This document shows, piece after piece, positions 1-5,485 of a stretch of 8,905 nucleotides of DNA. Source of the DNA: an uncultured Ruminococcus sp. (GTDB lineage Bacteria; Bacillota; Clostridia; Oscillospirales; Ruminococcaceae); assembly GCA_900545285.1 (NCBI GenBank), contig UQYK01000064.1, positions 1 to 8,905 on the forward strand, given 5' to 3'. The translations under genes were made by a program, and so were the position numbers. Each line of letters begins with the position of its first letter. The stretch's first letter is position 1. The notes under the pieces were generated by a model. That model saw only the letters and a program-made list of their open reading frames with translations. It was not told where the DNA came from and made no database searches.

Positions 1-79
1 TGCAGCACAATTTGCCGAAAAGACACGTGTATACGCTTGTGAAGACAGGTTCTTAAATGTATGACGTGGCGAAAACTGC

Positions 80-373
80 TTATTCTGCAGTTCCCAGAAT
101 TTCACTTTCATAAACCAGAGTCAGCTCTTCGCCGTCCAGCTTCAGTGTCTGGCCTGCGCCGTGATTGATCAGAACGGTGTCGCCAACCTTTACCTGCATC
201 GGAACCCGATTGCCGTTCGGTGCAAACTTGCCCTCACCGCATGCAACAACAGTGCCCTTTACCGGAACGCCGGCCGGAGCCTTTGTTGCCAGAACCAGAC
301 CGCCTGCGGTCTTTTCTTCCTGTTCCTTTTCGACTTTTATCAATACTCTGTCTGCCAACGGTTTCATGTTCAT
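80..373 (-). CDS. groES: Co-chaperonin GroES (Hsp10)
   Basis: This is the small co-chaperonin that caps the GroEL folding chamber in the cytoplasm. The 97-residue product starts MNMKPLADRVLIKVEKEQ and carries the classic GroES features: the N-terminal PLADRVL strand, the mobile-loop region around KTAGGLVL, and the C-terminal GEELTLVYESEILG. Length matches the family (about 94-97 residues). The reading frame is open further upstream, but an AGGAGG ribosome binding site at about 382-387 points to the ATG pair at 376 and 373; I chose 373 (8-base spacing), and 376 is equally possible. A CIRCE operator and promoter lie directly upstream, so HrcA-type heat-shock control is expected. groEL normally follows; the 79 bases left in the window do not contain its start, so it would lie past the edge. 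Identity is very secure. Confidence 0.97.
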   Translation of the reverse strand: MNMKPLADRVLIKVEKEQEEKTAGGLVLATKAPAGVPVKGTVVACGEGKFAPNGNRVPMQVKVGDTVLINHGAGQTLKLDGEELTLVYESEILGTAE

Positions 374-420
374 CATAAATTCCTCCTGCATCACAAATTA
401 TCACTTGTTTCGTGAACCTG

Positions 421-447
421 TTAGCACTCATCATCTCTGAGTGCTAA
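421..447 (-). promoter_or_regulatory. CIRCE operator (HrcA binding site)
   Basis: This is a perfect 9-9-9 inverted repeat, TTAGCACTC-N9-GAGTGCTAA, identical to the CIRCE consensus bound by the heat-shock repressor HrcA. It sits about 50 bases upstream of groES, just downstream of the predicted -10 box, so the transcription start falls at its edge. The site is therefore placed both to block initiation and to form a hairpin in the 5' end of the mRNA. Confidence 0.97.
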
Positions 448-452
448 TATCT

Positions 453-480
453 ATTTTACCAAGTTTTCAAAAAAAATCAA
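453..480 (-). promoter_or_regulatory. Predicted sigma-A promoter of groES
   Basis: Read on the minus strand, TTGATT (480-475) and TAAAAT (458-453) are separated by 16 bases. The predicted start is near 446, at the CIRCE edge, which is the usual arrangement for HrcA-controlled groESL promoters. A T8 tract lies at the start of the spacer. The start point has not been mapped. Confidence 0.75.
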
Positions 481-677
481 GTGCTTTTCGTCAAATTCTA
501 ATATTTTCGGATAAGTGCACAAATTGACAGATATTACAGATAGAAAACCAGTGCAAATCAAACAAAACCAAAAGCCAGGATCAAAGAAATGACTTTTTCG
601 TGAGAAAAGATTAAAAAACAAAAAATAACTAACAAATACACGGGTCACTTTCACAATCTTCATATTTTACAAATAGA

Positions 678-730
678 ACATAAATAAAACATAGAATATA
701 CACTTATGAATCACACTGCTATAGTATAAT
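678..730 (+). promoter_or_regulatory. Predicted promoter of the response regulator operon with phased repeats
   Basis: A perfect -10 hexamer TATAAT lies at 725-730. The -35 position (about 702-707, ACTTAT) is a poor match to TTGACA. Immediately upstream, and overlapping that -35 position, the trinucleotide ACA recurs at 678, 689 and 700, exactly 11 bp apart; the first two copies share AACATA (677-682 and 688-693). OmpR/PhoB-family regulators bind direct repeats with about 11-bp spacing, often overlapping a weak -35. Autoregulation by the downstream regulator is an inference. The rest of the 448-677 gap is AT-rich and I see no gene in it. Confidence 0.5.
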
Positions 731-1016
731 GAAAATGCAAGGATAAAAGTCCATGTTTTGTATCGAAAAAATGCAAATTACCAGCATTTACGGCGTGCAT
801 ACAGGGACTGCATCAGACGGCGCGGCGCGTTTTTTGCCTGTTTGGACGAGGACAAACAGGCGCGTGTGCCTGCGGCCGGAGAAAATGGAAGCTGGTTTTC
901 ATGGCGAAAATTGGCGAAAAAAGTATTATGATGGCGTGAGAGACGATCTGAGGCTCTCATGTGTGCAGGATGTGCAAATTGTATCAGGTGCCTGCACAGA
1001 AAGGCGTGAAAACATT
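731..1016 (+). promoter_or_regulatory. Long structured 5' leader of the response regulator gene
   Basis: About 285 bases separate the predicted start point from the chosen regulator start codon. The stretch contains an 8-bp perfect hairpin (GCCTGTTT 836-843 with AAACAGGC 854-861), a TGAGAG/CTCTCA stem (937-942 with 954-959), and an 8-bp stem TGTGCAGG/CCTGCACA (962-969 with 991-998) ending about 19 bases before the ATG. A 10-bp-spaced direct repeat TGGCGAAAA occurs at 902 and 912. I recognise no known riboswitch class. The regulator's reading frame is also open through this whole stretch back to an ATG at 753 preceded by AAGGA (739-743), so part of it could alternatively be coding. Confidence 0.4.
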
Positions 1017-1715
1017 ATGGCATTAGAAAAAGTATTAGTTGTAGACGATGACCCGAATATTTGCGATGTGCTCCGGATGTATCTGGAAAACGAGGGATAC
1101 AGCGTAATTCTGTCTTATGACGGAGAAGAAGCCCTGGTAAAGTTTAATGCCCTGAAGCCGGACATCATCCTGCTGGATGTAATGCTGCCGACACAGGACG
1201 GCTGGCAGGTATGCCGCGAAGTCAGAAAGAAGTCCAGCGTGCCGATCATTATGATCACTGCAAAGGGCGATACTTTTGATAAGGTACTGGGTCTGGAACT
1301 GGGCGCAGACGACTATGTGGTAAAGCCGTTTGATGCCAAGGAAGTCGTAGCCCGGATCAAGGCAATTGCCAGAAGAGTGGGCAACACACCGGAAGAATCC
1401 GAGATCAAGGAAGTACGGTATGACAAGCTGTCTGTCAACATGACACGGTATGAGCTGCGGGTAGACGGAAAGGTTGTAGACACACCGCCGAAAGAACTGG
1501 AACTGCTGTTCTATCTGGCATCTAACCCGAACCGCGTATACACTCGTGACCAGCTGCTGGATGAAGTATGGGGCTTTGAGTACTACGGCGACTCCCGTAC
1601 CATTGACGTACACATCAAGCGCCTCCGGGAAAAGCTGGAAGGTGTATCTGACAAGTGGTCTCTCAAGACCGTATGGGGCGTTGGCTATAAGTTTGAGTCT
1701 GAAGAAGACGAATAA
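1017..1715 (+). CDS. OmpR/PhoB-family response regulator
   Basis: This is the DNA-binding output half of a two-component system, cytoplasmic and phosphorylated by the kinase encoded next door. The 232-residue product has a receiver domain (about 4-118) with acidic pocket D11/D12, phosphoacceptor D54 in ILLDVMLP, T81 and K103 in VVKPFD, followed by a winged-helix domain (about 134-227) with the recognition-helix signature SRTIDVHIKRLREKL and the terminal VWGVGYKF. All key residues are present. I start at ATG 1017 because it gives the standard family length and the usual short N-terminus; a weak AAGG lies about 10 bases before it. The frame stays open upstream to 753, giving an atypical extension. 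The stop is 5 bases before the kinase GTG, so the two genes form an operon. The domains resemble WalR/PhoB-type regulators, but the exact orthologue is not assignable from sequence alone. Confidence 0.95.
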   Translation: MALEKVLVVDDDPNICDVLRMYLENEGYSVILSYDGEEALVKFNALKPDIILLDVMLPTQDGWQVCREVRKKSSVPIIMITAKGDTFDKVLGLELGADDYVVKPFDAKEVVARIKAIARRVGNTPEESEIKEVRYDKLSVNMTRYELRVDGKVVDTPPKELELLFYLASNPNRVYTRDQLLDEVWGFEYYGDSRTIDVHIKRLREKLEGVSDKWSLKTVWGVGYKFESEEDE

Positions 1716-1720
1716 GCACT

Positions 1721-3247
1721 GTGGAAAAGTCGGACAAAAATAAAGCGGTGCAAAAGCACCGGAAATATATGCGGCGTGCCACGCTGATCTGGATGCTGAT
1801 TATGGCAACCATCTTGATTACTGCCATTTTCACAATCATGGGCTACAGCATCCGCCGGTATAAACAGGATTATTATTCCAATTTCCAGCGCTTCTGTGAT
1901 GTAACGTCAGAGAATATCACAAATTACAGCGAAAACAATCCGGATGAGGATATTTTTCAGAGATATCTACCGCAGGCATTGGAAAAAAGCGCAAATGGCA
2001 TGGGGATTTTTCTCTATGTCTTTGATGCGGACGGGAACTGTGTGCTGAGCAGCTCAAATGTAGAAGCGTCCAATGACGAAATCAAAATGAGCCCGGAAAT
2101 GCTCAGTGTCATCCGGAAGGACGGCACCTATCAGACGGATCACACTGCCGGAAAGTTCGACCCCACCATTGCGGAACCGATGTTTTGCCGCGGCTCTGTG
2201 ATGACCATTCAGGAAGGCGGCGCGGAGACAACCTATTATCTGTTCGCTATGTCCTATACCCGGGTGCTGAACGGCTACACCACGGATATCCTGCGTGTCA
2301 GCGTCATTTTGATGGTGATTATGCTGGTTCTGATTGGCATCGGGCAGACGGCTGCGCTGTACGCCAAAGAGAGACGAATGGATTCTCTGATACAGGCCGT
2401 GCAGCAGTATGCCCAGGGCAACTATGACACACCGCTGGATCCGTCCCAGTATGTGGGAACAGAGCTGGAGGAACTGACGCAACTGATGGAAACTATCAGC
2501 AGCCAGTCACAGCGCGCCGAGGAATCCAGCCGCCAGTTTGTCTCCAATGTTTCCCATGAGCTGCGGACACCGATGACCATTATCAGCGGCTTTGTAGACG
2601 GCATTCTGGACGGAACAGTTCCGAAAAATAAGCGGATGGAGTACCTCTCGATTGTTTCTCAGGAGGTACAGCGGCTGAAAATGCTGGTAACCTCTATGCT
2701 GAACCTGACCAAGTTCGATGCCGGCACCATTCAGCTGAATTATCGGCCGTTTATTTTGAATGACACCGCGTTCCGCATTGTGCTGATGTTCAGCAACCGT
2801 CTGGAAAAGCGGAATGTTGAAATCGAAGGCCTGGACAGTCCGCCGGTGCGCGTCTGTGCAGACCCGGATCTCATGAGTCAGGTCATCTACAATCTGGTGG
2901 AAAATGCCGTAAAGTTCGTCAACGAAGGCGGTACCATCAAGTTTACATTCTCCGATACGGAAAATGAATGGATCTTTGCCGTAAGAAATACCGGAAACGG
3001 CATCTCCGAAGAAGAACTGCCGAAGATTTTCGAACGGTTCTATAAATCCGATGCCTCCCGGAGCCAGGACAAAACCGGTCTGGGATTGGGTCTGGATATT
3101 ACCAGACGGATTTTGCATCTGCACCATGCGCAGATCAGTGTGCGCAGCGAAGAGCATGTGTTCACCGAATTTGAGGTGCGCCTGCCACATGTAGCGTTCC
3201 CGGAGCCGGAACCCGGTGAAACAAAGGAAAAAAGATCCAATGGATAG
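1721..3247 (+). CDS. Membrane sensor histidine kinase
   Basis: This 508-residue kinase is the partner of the regulator ending 5 bases upstream. Order of parts: basic N-terminus, membrane segment 1 (about 20-43), extracellular sensor (about 45-188), membrane segment 2 (about 190-214), HAMP-like linker (about 215-268), HisKA dimerisation/phosphoacceptor region with H279 in SNVSHELRTPMT, and an ATPase domain with N box N395 (NLVENAVKF), F box (IFERFYKSD, 436-444) and G2 box GLGLGL (453-458). In the G1 box the usual DxGxG aspartate is Asn (VRNTGNGI, N423), a substitution I recall from other clostridial kinases. The start is GTG with no good ribosome binding site, consistent with translational coupling; ATG 1769 (residue 17) is an alternative start just before membrane segment 1. 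The C-terminal tail after residue 490 is Pro/Glu-rich. The sensed signal is unknown; the htrA neighbour suggests envelope stress. Confidence 0.95.
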   Translation: MEKSDKNKAVQKHRKYMRRATLIWMLIMATILITAIFTIMGYSIRRYKQDYYSNFQRFCDVTSENITNYSENNPDEDIFQRYLPQALEKSANGMGIFLYVFDADGNCVLSSSNVEASNDEIKMSPEMLSVIRKDGTYQTDHTAGKFDPTIAEPMFCRGSVMTIQEGGAETTYYLFAMSYTRVLNGYTTDILRVSVILMVIMLVLIGIGQTAALYAKERRMDSLIQAVQQYAQGNYDTPLDPSQYVGTELEELTQLMETISSQSQRAEESSRQFVSNVSHELRTPMTIISGFVDGILDGTVPKNKRMEYLSIVSQEVQRLKMLVTSMLNLTKFDAGTIQLNYRPFILNDTAFRIVLMFSNRLEKRNVEIEGLDSPPVRVCADPDLMSQVIYNLVENAVKFVNEGGTIKFTFSDTENEWIFAVRNTGNGISEEELPKIFERFYKSDASRSQDKTGLGLGLDITRRILHLHHAQISVRSEEHVFTEFEVRLPHVAFPEPEPGETKEKRSNG

Positions 3248-3319
3248 AAACCCAAAGCAAATTTCAATGCAAAAGTAGCATACATGGTTTCTTTTGTGTT
3301 GGAAGAAACGCAGGAAAGG

Positions 3320-3365
3320 CGGACAGTCTCCGGTACAGCTTTTGTGCCGAACTGTCCGTTTTTTT
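3320..3365 (+). terminator. Intrinsic terminator between the kinase gene and htrA
   Basis: CGGACAGT (3320-3327) pairs with ACTGTCCG (3351-3358). An inner 6-bp stem (3331-3336 with 3344-3349, one G-U) closes a 7-base loop, and a T7 tract follows (3359-3365). A second, smaller hairpin, GTTTCTT/AAGAAAC (3287-3293 with 3303-3309), precedes it. The T tract ends right before the htrA ribosome binding site, leaving no room for a promoter between terminator and gene. Confidence 0.9.
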
Positions 3366-3383
3366 GAAAGGAGTGTTTTGCAG

Positions 3384-4994
3384 ATGCAGGAACACGAACA
3401 GCAGCATTTCCCAGGGGCACAGCCTGCGCCGGAAACCAGCGTACCGCCCCAGCGCCCGGTGAATCCATCCGTGCCGCCAATGGGAAATATCCCGCCCCAG
3501 CGCCCGGTGAATCCATCCGTGCCGCCAATGGGAAATGTACCGCCCCAGCGCCCGGTGAATCCGCCCGTGCCACCGATGGGGAATATGCCCATACACGGTG
3601 AATTTCCGGGAAATGTTCCCCCGGATGCAAACAAACAGCCGGAGGGGATGAACTGGTATCAGCAGATACCGACACCAGGCTGGCAGACACCGCCGCCGGT
3701 TCCGCCTGTGCAGAAGAAGGAGAAGGAACCCCTCTCTCCGGAAAAGAAAGACCGTCGTGCCGCATTCTGGCTGAAAATTGTTGCAGTCCTGCTGGTGCTG
3801 ATTCTGGTGTACTGTATTGGCAGTGATATTGCGATTTATCGGTTTGGACTGACCGTGCCGGGAACACCTTCGGCGCAGTCGGATATGACAAATGATTCCA
3901 GCGACCATGGTACAAATGCAGATGCTTCTGTCCCGTCCGGCAGCGGAACCGGATCAGAGGTTGTGATTCAGCAGCAGGAGAAGCCGGAAGCTTCCGTACA
4001 GGCAGAGGACGGCAGTCAGAAGGCCGCAGACGGCACCTATACAGTAGAAGGCGTTGCCGCCGCCGTGCGTCCCTCCATTGTGGAAATTTACACCTATGGA
4101 GATGCCAACCAGAAGCAGCTCAGCGGAACCGGATCCGGGATTATCCTGTCAGAGGACGGCTACATTATTACCAATGCTCACGTGCTCACAGACGGAAAGT
4201 CGTTTACCGTAACGCTTTCTGATGAGACAGAATACACAGCTACCGTTGTGGGAAGCGATTCCAAAACAGATCTGGCTGTGATTCATGTGGATGCCAAAGA
4301 TCTGCCGGCCGCTACTATGGGCGATTCTGATGAGGTAGTATTGGGCGAAGCCGTTGTTGCAATCGGCAATCCGGCAGGCCTTACTGGCTCTGTCACAAAC
4401 GGTATTGTTTCCGGCCTGAACCGACAGATTCAGTCGGATTCCACCGGCTATGCCATGAACTGCATTCAAACCAATGCCGCCATCAGTCCAGGTAATTCCG
4501 GTGGCGCACTGGTAAATATGTATGGCCAGGTAATCGGCATCACTTCCTCGAAATATGTCAGCTCCAGCTATGAAGGGCTGGGCTTTGCCATTACCATCAA
4601 CGATGTGCTCCCGATTATCCAGGATCTGGTGCAGTACGGCCATGTGAAAGACCGTGTCCGCATCGGCATTACCTTTATTTCGCTGGAAGCAGAGGAAATC
4701 CAGATTCAGTTTGCCGATGCCTTGCAGATGGATTCTGCGCCGGCCGGTCTCCAGGGAATCTGGGTGACGGAAATCGATGATTCCTGCGATGTGGGGAATA
4801 CGTCGCTCCAGGTCAATGACGTTATTGTCAAGGTAGACGGAAAAGAAGTCAACAACTATGATGATCTGTTAGAGATCATTTCCGAGAAAAAGCCAGGCGA
4901 TGAACTGCGTGCAGACTGCCGGCATTATAGCTCCAACGGCCGCTATGAAGAATACAGTATCCGTTTTCATTTGATGGATGACAGCAATTCCTGA
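3384..4994 (+). CDS. htrA: HtrA/DegP-like membrane-anchored serine protease
   Basis: This is a quality-control protease of the HtrA family, expected to cleave misfolded proteins on the outer face of the membrane. The 536-residue product has a cytoplasmic Pro-rich N-terminus (1-110) with three 16-residue repeats, a charged stretch, one membrane segment (about 127-147), a Ser/Thr/Gly/Gln-rich linker (about 155-215), the trypsin-like domain (about 220-415) with catalytic H266 (TNAHV), D296 (KTDLAV) and S372 (GNSGG), and one C-terminal PDZ domain (about 424-515). The triad is intact. The start at ATG 3384 is supported by AAAGGAG at 3367-3373; the frame runs upstream to 3294, but that stretch translates the terminator hairpin. 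It lies 136 bases after the kinase gene on the same strand, as htrA does near two-component genes in other Firmicutes, so control by that pair is likely but inferred. Confidence 0.96.
   Translation: MQEHEQQHFPGAQPAPETSVPPQRPVNPSVPPMGNIPPQRPVNPSVPPMGNVPPQRPVNPPVPPMGNMPIHGEFPGNVPPDANKQPEGMNWYQQIPTPGWQTPPPVPPVQKKEKEPLSPEKKDRRAAFWLKIVAVLLVLILVYCIGSDIAIYRFGLTVPGTPSAQSDMTNDSSDHGTNADASVPSGSGTGSEVVIQQQEKPEASVQAEDGSQKAADGTYTVEGVAAAVRPSIVEIYTYGDANQKQLSGTGSGIILSEDGYIITNAHVLTDGKSFTVTLSDETEYTATVVGSDSKTDLAVIHVDAKDLPAATMGDSDEVVLGEAVVAIGNPAGLTGSVTNGIVSGLNRQIQSDSTGYAMNCIQTNAAISPGNSGGALVNMYGQVIGITSSKYVSSSYEGLGFAITINDVLPIIQDLVQYGHVKDRVRIGITFISLEAEEIQIQFADALQMDSAPAGLQGIWVTEIDDSCDVGNTSLQVNDVIVKVDGKEVNNYDDLLEIISEKKPGDELRADCRHYSSNGRYEEYSIRFHLMDDSNS
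3444..3587 (+). repeat. Three tandem 48-bp repeats coding a Pro-rich 16-residue unit
   Basis: Three in-frame copies (3444-3491, 3492-3539, 3540-3587) encode PPQRPVNPSVPPMGNI, the same with final V, and PPQRPVNPPVPPMGNM. Copies 1 and 2 are identical at DNA level except in the last codon, while copy 3 has several changes. This suggests a recent duplication and possible copy-number variation between strains. The array lies in the predicted cytoplasmic tail of HtrA. Confidence 0.95.
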
Positions 4995-5008
4995 TATAGC
5001 ATTGTGAA

Positions 5009-5054
5009 AAATAGTCCTGTTTCCCTGTGGATTTCCACGGAAACAGGACTATTT
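5009..5054 (+). terminator. Terminator after htrA (16-bp perfect stem)
   Basis: A 16-bp perfect stem (5009-5024 with 5039-5054) is capped by an inner GTGG-ATTT-CCAC hairpin (5027-5038). It begins 14 bases after the htrA stop. The plus-strand T tract is short (TTTCTG), while on the minus strand the stem is followed by TTTTT, so it could stop transcription from both sides of this convergent junction. Confidence 0.8.
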
Positions 5055-5066
5055 CTGTAGATTGGC

Positions 5067-5102
5067 AAAAAGCGCGTTCCCACATTAAAGGCAAGGGAAC
5101 GC
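5067..5102 (-). terminator. Terminator after the Gln-rich small gene
   Basis: On the minus strand GCGTTCCC (5102-5095) pairs with GGGAACGC (5081-5074) around a 13-base loop, followed after GC by TTTTT (5071-5067). It begins 13 bases after the stop of the small gene, which supports that gene being transcribed. Confidence 0.85.
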
Positions 5103-5115
5103 AGCCGGCAGTTGC

Positions 5116-5274
5116 TTAGTGACCGCAGCCACAGCCGCAGTCATCCCGATCATCGTCCGGATGATTCTGCTGCTGGCAGTTCTGTGCCTGCTGCTGTTGC
5201 TTCTGCTGCGCCTGTTGCTGCTGCCGGTTCTGTGCCTGCTGCTGGCGCTGATTCTGGTTCTGGTGATTTGCCAT
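5116..5274 (-). CDS. Small Gln-rich protein with Asp/Cys/His tail, unknown function
   Basis: I do not recognise this gene. The 52-residue product is low-complexity: 21 of 52 residues are Gln, arranged in loose QQQQAQ-type repeats (about 9-36), followed by an acidic segment DDDRDD (40-45) and the tail CGCGCGH (46-52); C33 is a fourth cysteine. There is no signal peptide or membrane segment. Coding is supported by GGAG at 5281-5284 with 6-base spacing to ATG 5274, a terminator 13 bases after the stop, and a tidy ordered tail. The alternating Cys-Gly residues, terminal His and acidic run could bind metal, and feoB lies upstream on the same strand; both links are inference. The frame is open upstream to 5406, but without a comparable ribosome binding site. 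The opposite strand reads as a Leu-rich frame only because CAG codons mirror CTG. Confidence 0.65.
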   Translation of the reverse strand: MANHQNQNQRQQQAQNRQQQQAQQKQQQQAQNCQQQNHPDDDRDDCGCGCGH

Positions 5275-5285
5275 TTTGTGCTCCG

Positions 5286-5337
5286 TTTCTCCGCACACGG
5301 CAAAAATCGGAAAAATACTGCTTTGTGTGCGGAGAAA
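5286..5337 (-). promoter_or_regulatory. 13-bp inverted repeat in the leader of the Gln-rich gene
   Basis: TTTCTCCGCACAC (5286-5298) and its exact complement GTGTGCGGAGAAA (5325-5337) flank a 26-base AT-rich loop. On the minus strand the 3' arm ends one base before the GGAG ribosome binding site (5284-5281), and the arm itself contains a second GGAG-like run. It lacks a T tract, so it is not a terminator. It is a candidate RNA leader element, thermosensor-like structure or protein operator. Confidence 0.55.
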
Positions 5338-5413
5338 AACAGTATCGGAATTCCGGATTTTTGAGTCTTGAATTTCATCGCTCCTGCTATAAAAGCCGGA
5401 ACGCATTCTCCTG

Positions 5414-5432
5414 AAAATGCACTGCGCATTTT
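5414..5432 (-). terminator. Possible weak terminator after feoB
   Basis: A 7-bp stem AAAATGC/GCATTTT (5414-5420 with 5426-5432) with a 5-base loop lies 53 bases after the feoB stop. The T run is part of the stem and only four bases long, so termination would be weak and transcription may continue into the Gln-rich gene. Confidence 0.3.
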
Positions 5433-5485
5433 ACGGGAACATGCTCTAGTATGCGCACTTTTTCCGGCAATATGCAAAATGATTT

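Noticed and set aside
1..79. Possible start of groEL downstream of groES.
   Set aside because: The minus-strand sequence after the groES stop contains no ribosome binding site followed by a GroEL N-terminus and no clear terminator; groEL would have to begin beyond the window.
451..663. Minus-strand 70-residue Phe-rich frame between groES and the regulator.
   Set aside because: No ribosome binding site precedes it, the region is AT-rich, and it overlaps the groES promoter; its Phe/Leu content is what AT-rich noise gives.
836..959. Two hairpins with ACGA in their loops, considered as a guanidine-II (mini-ykkC) riboswitch.
   Set aside because: The ACGA is not a tetraloop closed by the paired stem in either hairpin, the spacing is about 75 bases, and the downstream gene is not a guanidine exporter or degradation gene.
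3444..3587. Tandem repeats considered as a CRISPR array.
   Set aside because: The units are contiguous 48-bp in-frame coding repeats with no spacers.
2507..3634. Minus-strand frame with Gly-rich repeats opposite the kinase end and htrA start.
   Set aside because: The repeats are the antisense reading of the htrA Pro-rich tandem array, and the frame crosses the terminator and two well-supported plus-strand genes.
5119..5364. Plus-strand Leu-rich hydrophobic frame that could be read as a small membrane protein.
   Set aside because: It is the mirror of the CAG-rich Gln codons on the minus strand (CTG reads Leu), starts at GTG with no ribosome binding site, and overlaps the better-supported minus-strand gene.
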